A stretch of DNA of 64,000 nucleotides from Lysobacter sp. CFH 32150 (GTDB taxonomy: Bacteria; Pseudomonadota; Gammaproteobacteria; Xanthomonadales; Xanthomonadaceae): assembly GCF_022758295.1 (NCBI RefSeq), contig NZ_JALDWJ010000002.1, forward strand, positions 186,001-250,000. Reading direction: 5' to 3'. Position 1 is the stretch's first letter, and each line of letters starts with the position of its first letter. Positions 44,712-52,122 of the stretch are shown here, one piece after another. The position numbers and the translations under genes are program-made. Below the pieces are notes generated by a model that saw nothing but the letters and a program-made list of their open reading frames with translations, was not told where the DNA came from and made no database searches.

Positions 44712-44760
44712 GGTGGGCTTCAGCCCACCGTCTGCTGGTGCGGTGGGCTGAAGCCCACCC
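44711..44760. repeat. REP-like hairpin after metX
   Basis: Perfect 20-base arms (44711-44730, beginning GGGTGGGCTTCAGCCCACC, and 44741-44760) with a 10-base loop start at the last base of the metX stop codon. Each arm also contains its own GGTGGGCT/AGCCCACC palindrome. It can serve as a terminator and belongs to a repeat type common in this family. Confidence 0.8.
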
Positions 44761-44804
44761 CACGAAAGGGTAAACTCGGTTTCGCATGTAACTGGTGAAT
44801 CAAC

Positions 44805-45395
44805 ATGAACGACGCGATGCCCGACATTCATTTCCCCGGTCACGACAAACTCGTCGCCGCGCTCGACACCGCCGTCACCAGCGGCGACGAACACGCCATC
44901 ACCGCGGCACTGCGCAACACCCTGTGCGCGATGATCCGCGACCGCGACGTGCACCTGCCCGAGTGCGTGCACGAACCCATCGTCGACCATTACGCACGCC
45001 GCGAGATCTATCGCAGCGAACGTCATGGCTACAGCGTCGTAGCGATGACCTGGGGCCCGGGCCAGGGCACACCGGTGCATGACCACTCCGGCCTGTGGTG
45101 CGTCGAAGGCGTGTGGGACGGCGAACTCGAGATCGTCCAGTACGAACTGCTGGAACGCGACGGTGAACGTTTCCGCTTCCGCGCCGCCGGCGGCATGCAC
45201 GCCGGTCCAGGCAGTGCTGGCAGCCTGATCCCGCCGCACGAGTACCACACCATCCGCAACGCCAGCGAAGACGCCGTCGCGATCTCGCTGCACATCTACA
45301 AAGCGCCGATGGAATGCTGCTCGAAGTTCGTACCGCAGTCAGGCGAATGGTTCGTGCGCGAAAGCAGCACGCTGGCGACAGACGAAGCCGCATGA
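44805..45395 (+). CDS. Cysteine dioxygenase family protein
   Basis: A 196-residue cupin of the cysteine dioxygenase type I family, which would add oxygen to cysteine (or a similar thiol acid) to give the sulfinate. Iron ligands are expected from GTPVHDHSGLWCVEGVWDGE (two His) and IPPHEYHTIRN (third His). The region between has the usual GELEIVQYELLER beta strand. It sits after metX, hinting at control of the cysteine pool. 3-mercaptopropionate dioxygenase is an alternative activity. Confidence 0.88.
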   Translation: MNDAMPDIHFPGHDKLVAALDTAVTSGDEHAITAALRNTLCAMIRDRDVHLPECVHEPIVDHYARREIYRSERHGYSVVAMTWGPGQGTPVHDHSGLWCVEGVWDGELEIVQYELLERDGERFRFRAAGGMHAGPGSAGSLIPPHEYHTIRNASEDAVAISLHIYKAPMECCSKFVPQSGEWFVRESSTLATDEAA

Positions 45396-45400
45396 TGCGT

Positions 45401-45539
45401 CCTTCTCCCTCCGGGAGAAGGTGGCGCGAAGCGCCGGATGAGGGGCAACGAAGCAACAGGACCCACACATCGCCCGCTGGCACCGAGGCCATCGCTTCGC
45501 CCGCCCCTCACCCCAACCCCTCTCCCGCGGGGAGAGGGG
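45401..45539. repeat. Pair of REP-type hairpins
   Basis: Two hairpins face each other across about 95 bases: CCTTCTCCC/GGGAGAAGG at 45401-45421 and CCCCTCTCCC/GGGAGAGGGG at 45517-45539. The words between (such as GAAGCGCCGGATGAGGGG and CCCCTCACCCC) are those of a common Xanthomonadaceae intergenic element. It fills the gap before the DUF2214 gene. Confidence 0.7.
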
Positions 45540-45576
45540 CTCGATCATCGAAGTACCACAATCATCGGGTTGAAAC

Positions 45577-46029
45577 ATGCTGACCGACTTCCTGCTGGCC
45601 GCCCTGCATCACCTGCTCGTCTTCGCCCTGATCGCCATGCTTGTCACCGAGTCTGTGCTGCTGCGCGGCCCGGTCGACGGCCCCACCCTGCAACGCCTCG
45701 CCCGTCTCGACGCCGGCTACGGCATGGCGGCGGTCGCGCTACTGGTCACCGGTGTGTGCCGCATCGCTTTCGGCGTGAAAGCCTACGATTTCTACCAGCA
45801 CAACCCGTGGTTCCACGCCAAGCTCGGCACCTTCGTGCTGGTCGGCCTGGTATCGCTCCTGCCGACGATCCGCTTCTTGCGCTGGCGCAAGGCCCTCGCC
45901 GCCAACCCCGGCTACCGCCCCGACGCCGCCGGAGTCGCCAAACTCAGCGGCATCGTCCGCTTCGAACTGGTCCTGATCGCTGCGATTTTCATCTTCGCCG
46001 CCGCAATGGCGCGCTACGGCGGTTTCTGA
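45577..46029 (+). CDS. DUF2214 family membrane protein
   Basis: A 150-residue protein with four hydrophobic helices (HHLLVFALIAMLVTESVLL, AAVALLVTGVCRIAFGVKAY, TFVLVGLVSLLPTIRFLRW and LVLIAAIFIFAAAMARYGGF), matching DUF2214. Function is unknown. It is the last chromosomal gene before the tRNA that holds the integrated element. Confidence 0.88.
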   Translation: MLTDFLLAALHHLLVFALIAMLVTESVLLRGPVDGPTLQRLARLDAGYGMAAVALLVTGVCRIAFGVKAYDFYQHNPWFHAKLGTFVLVGLVSLLPTIRFLRWRKALAANPGYRPDAAGVAKLSGIVRFELVLIAAIFIFAAAMARYGGF

Positions 46030-46062
46030 GTCGCACTGCCCTCGGCTATACTTCGCACCCGC

Positions 46063-46150
46063 GCCGGAGTGGCGGAATCGGTAGACGCAGCGGACTCAAA
46101 ATCCGCCGAGCTAAACACTCGTGAGGGTTCGAGTCCCTCCTCCGGCACCA
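46063..46150 (+). tRNA. tRNA-Leu (anticodon CAA), integration target
   Basis: An 88-base class II tRNA including an encoded CCA. The acceptor stem GCCGGAG pairs with CTCCGGC. The anticodon stem GCGGA/TCCGC encloses loop CTCAAAA, giving anticodon CAA. A long variable arm (CGAG...CTCG) and T-stem GAGGG/CCCTC complete it. The 3' part seems to have been supplied by the inserted element, because a second 3' half with a different variable arm remains at 58251. Confidence 0.97.
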
Positions 46151-46160
46151 GTAAAAACAT

Positions 46161-46195
46161 AGGGTTAGGCCTCACGGCCTAGCCCTTTTGTTTTT
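46161..46195 (+). terminator. Terminator after tRNA-Leu
   Basis: An 11-base stem (AGGGTTAGGCC with GGCCTAGCCCT, one T-G wobble) with a TCAC loop is followed by TTTTGTTTTT. It is a clear intrinsic terminator and belongs to the element side of the junction. Confidence 0.85.
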
Positions 46196-46209
46196 GCGCA
46201 GTTGAGCCG

Positions 46210-46229
46210 TAGCCCGTGCATAGCCCGTA
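46210..46229 (+). repeat. Left-end paired TAGCCCGTA boxes
   Basis: TAGCCCGTGCATAGCCCGTA contains two TAGCCCGT words spaced 11 bases apart. The identical 20 bases occur at 58090-58109 near the right end, in the same orientation. These are candidate arm-type sites for the integrase or binding sites for the AlpA-like protein. Confidence 0.7.
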
Positions 46230-46273
46230 AGGGCTGCTACGTGGCGCTACGGGTGCGCGATTGCGCAGCCTCG

Positions 46274-46777
46274 CTAGTAGCGCCCGTCTATCAGGCGGCC
46301 ACGGTCGTCATCCGCCTCGTCTTCGTACTCGTCGGCGTCGGCGCTCGCATCCTCGGCGGCCTGTTCGGCGGCCTCCTGCGTTTCGCGATCGGCCTGCTCT
46401 TGGCGCTCCTGGGCGAACGCCTCACACCCTTCGACGAAAGATTGCGAGTTGCCTCCACAGTCAGAAGCGTCGGCAACGTCGTTTTCCTGCGCCCACGCAA
46501 AGCCCGCTTCGTGGCCCGAGCAATCCTCGGTACAAACGTAATTGCCGCCATCCTCTACGTTGTAGGCATCCACGTTGCTTGCATCGGCTCCGCTGCCATC
46601 GCTATCGGCACCATGCTCTTCGTACACGGCCTGTCTGGCCTCCTCGGATGCTTCTTCGGCGGCTTCGGCGGCAGCATCCGCGTCGGCGGCGTAATCATCG
46701 TAGTCGCCGTAGCGGCTACCTCCACTACCACCGCATCCCGTCAGTAGCGCGACGAGAACGAAACTCATCCATCGCAT
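46274..46777 (-). CDS. Acidic lipoprotein with Cys-rich HEAGFAWA domain
   Basis: A 167-residue secreted lipoprotein (lipobox LLTGC). The middle is very acidic and Ala/Glu-rich (DAAAEAAEEASEEARQAVYE). A compact cysteine domain follows: VCTEDCSGHEAGFAWAQEND, then SDCGGNSQSFVEGCEAFA, with four to five cysteines. This domain occurs in many proteobacterial hypothetical proteins. The C-terminal part is again acidic. It is the first gene inside the element and may be a cargo surface factor. Function is unknown. Confidence 0.75.
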   Translation of the reverse strand: MRWMSFVLVALLTGCGGSGGSRYGDYDDYAADADAAAEAAEEASEEARQAVYEEHGADSDGSGADASNVDAYNVEDGGNYVCTEDCSGHEAGFAWAQENDVADASDCGGNSQSFVEGCEAFAQERQEQADRETQEAAEQAAEDASADADEYEDEADDDRGRLIDGRY

Positions 46778-46840
46778 CTCGGCTCCCTCCCCCGTTTGCG
46801 GGAGCCTACTTGAACCCGTGCTCCCGCGCCCCGGTGCTCC

Positions 46841-46874
46841 CGCGCCCCGCGCCCCGCGCCCCGCGCCCCGCGCC
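46841..46874. repeat. Tandem 7-base repeat
   Basis: The unit CGCGCCC is repeated almost five times in a row without interruption, directly upstream of the lipoprotein gene. Such short tandem repeats can vary in copy number and could tune promoter spacing, which is inference. Confidence 0.8.
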
Positions 46875-47203
46875 TACTAGCTAGTAGCTAAAGCTTAAGT
46901 AGTTAGCTAGTAGAGGCGTGTCGCACAGTGCGCGACGGAAACGTAGTAAGCAGCCTTTGCGCACTAAACATCTACTACTAGATATCAGTTCCAACTATGT
47001 AGCAGTCTCTAACGTAGAGACTTAGAAGTTACGCGCGTAACGCTACTACGCATATTTTCCTTATGTTTCAATATGTTGTGCATCTTAACAATATTTTCAC
47101 ATGCACAACGGAGAGACGTGGCGAAATTTTCTTCGCGAAACCGGTTGACTTCACAAAACGACGACTCCATGATTGACAAAACGGGGATCCCGAGAGAACC
47201 ACT
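46875..47203. promoter_or_regulatory. AT-richer palindrome-dense region before the DUF5343 gene
   Basis: No gene is seen here. Several palindromes stand out: CTACTAGCTAGTAG at 46874-46887 with its half TAGCTAGTAG again at 46904, AGTCTCT/AGAGACT at 47004-47022, and the perfect GTTACGCGCGTAAC at 47028-47041. The base composition is lower in GC than the rest of the element. It probably holds operators and promoters for the divergent genes at 46274 and 47204. Confidence 0.5.
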
Positions 47204-47896
47204 ATGGCCAGTCAGCCCGAACCGAAGTTGGTCACGCCGCCGTACGTTACGTACAAGACGTTCATCAATTCGCTGCTGAAGTTGCAGGATCGCGGCCTGC
47301 CCGCGCGCATCGACCAGAGCGTGTTCTCGGGACAGTCCAACTCAGCTATTGCGGCGCTCGTCGCTGCTTACAAGTACCTGGGCCTCGTTGACGAGAACGG
47401 TAAGCCGTCGGAGACGCTTAAGAAGCTGGTGGCCGCCGCAGCGAATGAGGCCGACCGAAGTGCCCTCATGCGGGAGTTGCTGGAATCGCGCTACCCGTTC
47501 CTCCAAACACCGCATCTCGATTTGGGCGCAGCCACTACTCAGCAGGTTGAAAGCGCATTTCGCGATCAGGGCATTAAGGGCAGCACCATCACCAAGGCCG
47601 TGTCCTTCTTTCTTTCGGCCGCAAATGAAGCGGGATTGACCGTCTCCGGACACGTCAAGACGCCAACGGCGAAGCGCTCAGGCCCTGCACGTAGCAAGCG
47701 CAACGGAAAGAACACCGCACCTCAGGACAATCAGGGCAGCATGCGGCCGCCTCAACAACCAGCAAAGACTGCAGCGGAGTTGCTGCTTTCGAAGTTCCCC
47801 GACTTCGACCCAGCTTGGGACGACGACATTAAGAAGAAGTGGTTCGAATCTTTCTCGTCGTTGCGGGGCCACATGCTAGGAGAGGAAAGCAAGTGA
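47204..47896 (+). CDS. DUF5343 domain protein
   Basis: A 230-residue protein whose first 150 residues match DUF5343: PPYVTYKTFINSLLKLQDRG, then SNSAIAALVAAYKYLGLVDE and TITKAVSFFLSAANEAGLTV. The layout suggests two winged-helix-like DNA-binding units. The C-terminal part is a basic, Gln/Pro-rich linker. DUF5343 proteins are frequent in mobile elements and are thought to be regulatory, though none I know is characterised. It follows a palindrome-rich region. Confidence 0.8.
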   Translation: MASQPEPKLVTPPYVTYKTFINSLLKLQDRGLPARIDQSVFSGQSNSAIAALVAAYKYLGLVDENGKPSETLKKLVAAAANEADRSALMRELLESRYPFLQTPHLDLGAATTQQVESAFRDQGIKGSTITKAVSFFLSAANEAGLTVSGHVKTPTAKRSGPARSKRNGKNTAPQDNQGSMRPPQQPAKTAAELLLSKFPDFDPAWDDDIKKKWFESFSSLRGHMLGEESK

Positions 47897-47969
47897 CAAG
47901 ATAACGAGCCGCGCACACCGCCCACCGTTTGAGCGTTCGGGCTGTCCGTGTGCGTAGGCCAAAATAAAA

Positions 47970-47999
47970 GCGCCGCTAGGTGGCTAGACCTAACGGCGC
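47970..47999. terminator. Hairpin after DUF5343 gene
   Basis: GCGCCGcTAGGT and ACCTAaCGGCGC form a 12-base arm pair with one internal mismatch and a 6-base loop, 73 bases after the stop. No T-run follows, so termination is only a suggestion. The rest of 47897-48189 shows nothing else. Confidence 0.5.
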
Positions 48000-48189
48000 A
48001 TGGACGGCAAATCGCTCACCTTAGTTTTCACACCTAAATGCAACCAACACTGGGAGCACTACTACTTCAAGGTGCGTTCTACATTCTACTGCTAAGCCTA
48101 CTTAGCTGCAAACTTGGCTGCTGGAACTGAGAACTCGCTCACGAGGGCGTGTGTTGCTGGTGTGTTGCCTCAATTCGAGACATGCACCA

Positions 48190-48390
48190 ATGATCTACTT
48201 TTACGTTCACAAGAGCACGGCCAACGGGCAGTGGTACTTCAACATCCGCAGTGCGGGTAACCATCAGGTCATCGCGACCTCCGAGGGCTACCACAACAAG
48301 CAGGATGCATTGAGCACCATCAGCGTCATCCGTAAGGGGGCGGCTACCGCCCGGGTCTATGACGCGTCCACGGAACAGTGGGCGGCCTAA
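48190..48390 (+). CDS. DUF1508 (YegP-like) small protein
   Basis: A 66-residue protein (MIYFYVHKSTANGQWYFNIR, then VIATSEGYHNKQDALSTISV) matching the DUF1508/YegP fold, a small beta-alpha unit found singly or in tandem. The role is unknown. The ATG at 48190 starts exactly at the domain; an in-frame ATG-like start 13 codons earlier adds non-conserved residues. It is followed by a small basic protein gene, a pairing I have seen in islands and conjugative elements. Confidence 0.8.
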   Translation: MIYFYVHKSTANGQWYFNIRSAGNHQVIATSEGYHNKQDALSTISVIRKGAATARVYDASTEQWAA

Positions 48391-48452
48391 GCAGAAACGG
48401 TGGGGCGGGCAAATTGCTCGCCCCACTCTTCTTGACCGAAAGGAAAACACTC

Positions 48453-48689
48453 ATGGCAAAGACGACTGGCTCCAAGGCCGCGACTGCGGCAGCGAAGGTG
48501 CTGAACTCTTCCAGCACTGGTAAGGCATCTAAGACGGCGGCGGCGAGCGCGTTGACGCAAGCCCACAGCCCGAGGGAATCGACTTCCCGCACGGCAGCAA
48601 CTGCTGCATCGAAGGTGTTGCGTGATGGCCGCACCTCGGCTGCATCGAAGTCCGCGGCAGGTAGCGCACTGTCGCAGCGCAAGAAGTAA
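48453..48689 (+). CDS. Small Ala/Ser/Lys-rich protein with internal duplication
   Basis: A 78-residue basic protein. Two halves repeat one pattern: GSKAATAAAKVLNSSSTGKA with ASKTAAASALTQ, and SRTAATAASKVLRDGRTSAA with SKSAAGSALSQ. A good AGGA element precedes the ATG at 48453. The composition is histone-like, but no DNA-binding role is shown. Similar short proteins are common next to DUF1508 genes. Confidence 0.7.
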   Translation: MAKTTGSKAATAAAKVLNSSSTGKASKTAAASALTQAHSPRESTSRTAATAASKVLRDGRTSAASKSAAGSALSQRKK

Positions 48690-48713
48690 TAGATGTCACC
48701 CGGTGAGGCCGCC

Positions 48714-49421
48714 TTAGCGCGGCCTCACCAACTTCACGTAGGTCGCGGGCTCGGGCCGCGACAGGCCAAACACGGCCAGCGCCAGCGCAAGGACCAGGTC
48801 GTCGTGAGCACCCTCGCGGGCGTTGAACACCGCGTTGCCCGCGTCGGTGTACCGCACGCGGAAGTCCTGCAGTTCGCGGGTCAACACCTTGGCATCGGGC
48901 AGCGAGCGCGGGATTTTCAATAGCCCCGAGTGCAGCAGCGCTTGAAGCTTGCTGACTAGCTCCACCTTCGGCACAGACCACCCGGCAGGAATCGCCGACG
49001 TTTCGCGACCGCCCGTGATGACGATGCCGCGCGCCCAGCGCAGCGCGGGCCGCTCATGAAACATGTCGAACACGGGCCGTCCAACGCCCGTGTAATCGAC
49101 GAGCACCGTGGGATTGAGCGTCACCAACGGCGCGCGCAGAAGCATGTTCGCGATGTGATCGACCTGCTGCGGGTACGGCGTGCCGAGCTTGAGCCGCTCC
49201 AGGTGATGCACTTCAACGCGTGGCTTGGGAAACGGGTTGAGCTGCGCGAGCGCGGGATTCAAGGGCTCCGTGACGATGCGCGACGCAACGCAGATGGCGC
49301 TCGGGTCTTGGGACTGGCCGACGTCTACGCCGACCGCGAACCGCCGCATCACCTTCAACGACAGCCCATCCTTCAAGCGTCGGTCGTCGCACGGCACGGT
49401 TATGATCGCTTCTAGTTCCAT
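48714..49421 (-). CDS. Terminase large subunit, nuclease part
   Basis: A 235-residue protein resembling the C-terminal RNase H-like nuclease domain of a phage terminase. The first acidic strand is FAVGVDVGQSQDPSAICV, the middle has NPTVLVDYTGVGRPVFDMFH, and the last acidic residues lie in AREGAHDDLVLALALAVFGL. These correspond to the metal-binding Asp set of this nuclease fold. It begins within the end of the ATPase gene (10-base overlap, different frame). The two are likely halves of one packaging motor. Confidence 0.8.
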   Translation of the reverse strand: MELEAIITVPCDDRRLKDGLSLKVMRRFAVGVDVGQSQDPSAICVASRIVTEPLNPALAQLNPFPKPRVEVHHLERLKLGTPYPQQVDHIANMLLRAPLVTLNPTVLVDYTGVGRPVFDMFHERPALRWARGIVITGGRETSAIPAGWSVPKVELVSKLQALLHSGLLKIPRSLPDAKVLTRELQDFRVRYTDAGNAVFNAREGAHDDLVLALALAVFGLSRPEPATYVKLVRPR

Positions 49422-50158
49422 AGGGTTTCCACCTCGTCGGTCAACGCGGCTTCGATCAAGTCGCTGGAAAAGAACTGCTCGTCGGTATCAACGAATTCAC
49501 ACTGGTATTCCTGGCGAAACTGCCAGTCGCCAATCAGCTCGCGCTCTTGGCGCAGCCACACGGGATCGATGCGCGGGCATTGGTCGGCCGTGACCATCGT
49601 TCGTTCCCAACCTTCGCCATGCGCCCACGATTCGTAGAACCATCCACGTTTGCCGTAAGGTGTGGTGAGCGCAACGAACCGGCCCTGAGTCGTCGCCAGC
49701 ATCGGGCGAACGCCAGCCATCAACGCGTCATCTACGCGGCTCGCCTCGTCCACGATGATCGTCTTGGCCGCCGAATAGCCGCGGATCGTGCCCTCGGTGC
49801 CGGGCAGCGCGATGATGCGGCTGCCGTTCGCCAGCTCCATGCGCATAGCCGACTCATTCACGATGCGCGGCACGTCCTCTAGAGCGTGGTACGTCTGCAC
49901 TGCCTTTCGGAACAACTCCTGCGACTGGCGCTGCGCGGGTGCGATGAGCAGCACAAGGCCGGGGTCGTAGATCGCCGATGCGCACGCGAGCGCGCCGCAC
50001 GTTGTGGACTTGCCCGACTGGCGCGAACACAGAAGCAGCATCCGCCGGGCGTCCGAGCGCAGCACCTTTTCCTGCCACGGGTCGGGGTCCATCCCGGCGT
50101 CGCGCATCACCTGTGCATGGTCAAGCGCGCGGAGTAGATCATTCGCTAGGGCCGACAC
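49412..50158 (-). CDS. Terminase large subunit, ATPase part
   Basis: A 248-residue protein with a terminase-type ATPase domain. The Walker A-like motif is LLLCSRQSGKSTTCGALACA and the Walker B region is GYSAAKTIIVDEASRVDDAL, followed by the coupling motif area MLATTQGRFVALTTPYGKRG. It lacks the nuclease domain, which is encoded by the next gene. Full-length terminases of this type are about 450-480 residues, the sum of the two ORFs. It overlaps the upstream gene by 20 bases. Confidence 0.82.
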   Translation of the reverse strand: MSALANDLLRALDHAQVMRDAGMDPDPWQEKVLRSDARRMLLLCSRQSGKSTTCGALACASAIYDPGLVLLIAPAQRQSQELFRKAVQTYHALEDVPRIVNESAMRMELANGSRIIALPGTEGTIRGYSAAKTIIVDEASRVDDALMAGVRPMLATTQGRFVALTTPYGKRGWFYESWAHGEGWERTMVTADQCPRIDPVWLRQERELIGDWQFRQEYQCEFVDTDEQFFSSDLIEAALTDEVETLWN

Positions 50159-50831
50159 GTCGCGCCTCCCCTTCGATGATCTTCTTTGCCCTGTTCTGGC
50201 GCGTTACCTCGCGGGCCTTCGCCAGCACCGGCTCCGCCTCGGCTCTTTCCTCGGGCGTCTCGGCAGTCGGCAACGCTGGGGACTCATAGCTTCGCAGCGC
50301 CAGTGCGACGGCCTCGCGCGCCTCGGGGTGGGCCTTTAGCGCCTGCATGATCGACGTTCGGAACGCGTGGAACTCCGGCATCACCAGCATATTGTTCGTC
50401 ACGTTGACGGTGCCGGTGCGAATGTCGCCCAGGAGCTTGGCAATCGTTTCGCAGACTTTCACGATCCGCTCGCCGATGGCCGACGCCGCTTTGTAGTCAT
50501 TGATCGACTCGGCGTAGTCCATCATTCCATACAGTCGGCCGCGCACCGCAACGAGATGTTGAAGCGAGCCCTCGGACTCTACGATCCGAAGATTCTCCAA
50601 GTCGGTTGGGCTCATTCGGCCCCGAGTGATGAGCGAGGCCAAAAGGTCGGGCGTCATGTGGTGGCGACGATGGCGGCCCAGCGAATCGCGGCTGACGCCG
50701 TATCGTTTCGCCAGTACGCGCTCTGTCACCTTGTTTGCCAACCCTAGTTCCATGCTGGCGCGGTCGGGATGCGTGCAGACCTGGCACTCCACGCCCTTCC
50801 GCTGTAGCGGGTTCTTCGACTCGACCTTCAT
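50139..50831 (-). CDS. Putative terminase small-subunit-like DNA-binding protein
   Basis: A 230-residue protein encoded directly before the terminase ATPase. The N-terminus has a possible zinc/helix-turn-helix unit (VECQVCTHPDRASMELGLAN, then LAKRYGVSRDSLGRHRRHHM). The middle is helical (SINDYKAASAIGERIVKVCE) and the C-terminus is basic. Position and helix-turn-helix suggest the DNA-recognition subunit of the terminase. GGAGG lies 9 bases before the ATG at 50831. Sequence similarity to known small subunits cannot be judged by eye. Confidence 0.6.
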   Translation of the reverse strand: MKVESKNPLQRKGVECQVCTHPDRASMELGLANKVTERVLAKRYGVSRDSLGRHRRHHMTPDLLASLITRGRMSPTDLENLRIVESEGSLQHLVAVRGRLYGMMDYAESINDYKAASAIGERIVKVCETIAKLLGDIRTGTVNVTNNMLVMPEFHAFRTSIMQALKAHPEAREAVALALRSYESPALPTAETPEERAEAEPVLAKAREVTRQNRAKKIIEGEARRVGPSE

Positions 50832-51202
50832 GCGCCCTCCTGTTCCATGCGGCGTAGCAGGGCGCGAGCGTTGCCGATGGCGTAGCTGGTCGCGTCGCAC
50901 TTGTCCAAGGCGTGCACGATGCTTTCCCGCGACCCTTCGCCGATCTCGCCCCATTGCTCGTCACAGTCGGGGTAGTCGGGCGTCAGGCCGCTTTCGGTCA
51001 TGGTGCGATGCACGCTGTCCCGATAAACCATGTGCGTACCGGCGAAGTCGTTGAGCGCCTGCACCGCTGCCGCCAACTTTTCGAGAAACGCCCTCGGGTG
51101 TCGCTTGCGGTGACCATGCGCGTTGGCGGCCGCCTTTAGCGGGGTGCGCACCTGCGACGGCAGCCGCCATATGCCGCGCAGGTCGTAGTCGGTGAGGCGC
51201 AT
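50828..51202 (-). CDS. Hypothetical protein in terminase operon
   Basis: A 124-residue, mostly helical protein (VRTPLKAAANAHGHRKRHPR, then FLEKLAAAVQALNDFAGTHM) with no recognised domain. Its stop overlaps the start of the small-subunit-like gene (ATGA), so it is part of the same leftward operon. A role in packaging or DNA recognition is possible only by position. Confidence 0.6.
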   Translation of the reverse strand: MRLTDYDLRGIWRLPSQVRTPLKAAANAHGHRKRHPRAFLEKLAAAVQALNDFAGTHMVYRDSVHRTMTESGLTPDYPDCDEQWGEIGEGSRESIVHALDKCDATSYAIGNARALLRRMEQEGA

Positions 51203-51205
51203 AGG

Positions 51206-51994
51206 TCACCGCCTCGACGTTGCCAGCGCACGAATCTGCTTCACGCGCTCGCGGTCGAACGATCCGTAGAACACGCGGCGCAGCCCTTCGATAGCCTTGT
51301 CATAGCGCGCGATGTTCGCCGTCAGCATGTCCTCGACGCCGAGCAACTGCGGCTTGCGCAGCGACAGTACGAAGTCCACAGCCTGAGCATGCTTCGCCCC
51401 GGTAACACCGGACAGGAAGCTCGGGGCGCTGGCAATGGCATACGCCATGACTTCGCCCTCGCCGCCTTCCATGACCTTCGCGATGAAGTCGTATCGCTTG
51501 CCCTCGGACATGCCGCGAAGCTCGGCCCGTATTTCGGCAGCCTGCGCGTTGAGGTAGCTACGGTTCGCTGGCGGCTGGCGCAGGGCTTCGACCTCGGCGC
51601 GCACTTCGTGGAGGCGGTTGGTCAGCCGCATACGCACCACGTCGAGCAGTTCGCACTTCTCCTCGACGGCCTTTTCGATGGCTTCGCCGGTGAGCATATA
51701 GGCCGCAGCGTCGGTGATGGTCGTGTCGCGGCTGTGTGCACCTGCGAGGTCCACCACTTTCATCATGTCGGTGGCTACTTCGCTCAAGTGCTTGTGTGCC
51801 GTAAGAGCAAGGTTGTCGTTGTCCGTGCCCTCGGGCTTCGGCCCGGCATAGCTGATCTCGTTGAGGTGCGCGTGCGTGATGCCAGTGAGCACGCTCTGGC
51901 GGGTGGTGGAAACGATGCCCTGCGACGCAGCCTGCTGCTGCGCATGCTGGCGGAAGGCTTCGCGGGTGCTGGAATGCTGCGGTGCGTTCGGCAT
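51206..51994 (-). CDS. Hypothetical protein heading the terminase operon
   Basis: A 262-residue helical protein (FRQHAQQQAASQGIVSTTRQ, then EKCELLDVVRMRLTNRLHEV and EGEVMAYAIASAPSFLSGVT). No domain is recognised. GGAGG lies 9 bases before the ATG at 51994. It is the first gene of a five-gene leftward unit ending with the terminase nuclease. An inverted repeat and paired TACGGGCTA boxes precede it, so the unit is probably regulated. Confidence 0.6.
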   Translation of the reverse strand: MPNAPQHSSTREAFRQHAQQQAASQGIVSTTRQSVLTGITHAHLNEISYAGPKPEGTDNDNLALTAHKHLSEVATDMMKVVDLAGAHSRDTTITDAAAYMLTGEAIEKAVEEKCELLDVVRMRLTNRLHEVRAEVEALRQPPANRSYLNAQAAEIRAELRGMSEGKRYDFIAKVMEGGEGEVMAYAIASAPSFLSGVTGAKHAQAVDFVLSLRKPQLLGVEDMLTANIARYDKAIEGLRRVFYGSFDRERVKQIRALATSRR

Positions 51995-52049
51995 GGTCGT
52001 GGCCTCCTGGGCCTCCGTTGTAGGTGCGATGCCATGCTCCAGTTCGACC

Positions 52050-52081
52050 GTGGTACGCGAACAGCGGCGCGCGCGTACCAC
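52050..52081. promoter_or_regulatory. Inverted repeat before the terminase operon
   Basis: GTGGTACGCG and CGCGTACCAC are perfect 10-base arms separated by 12 bases, 56 bases upstream of the operon start. It could be an operator or a leader hairpin. Confidence 0.5.
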
Positions 52082-52122
52082 TCGCGCACAAACGCGGCGC
52101 ACAGGCCGTGGGACTTCGCCGC

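Noticed and set aside
42912-45293. A 793-residue leftward open frame
   Set aside because: It runs antisense across ccmI, metX and the dioxygenase gene, all of which have clear family motifs and overlapping starts.
49405-49435. Programmed -1 frameshift joining the terminase halves
   Set aside because: The overlap shows no classical slippery heptamer in the right frame, and a normal start codon is available for the second ORF.
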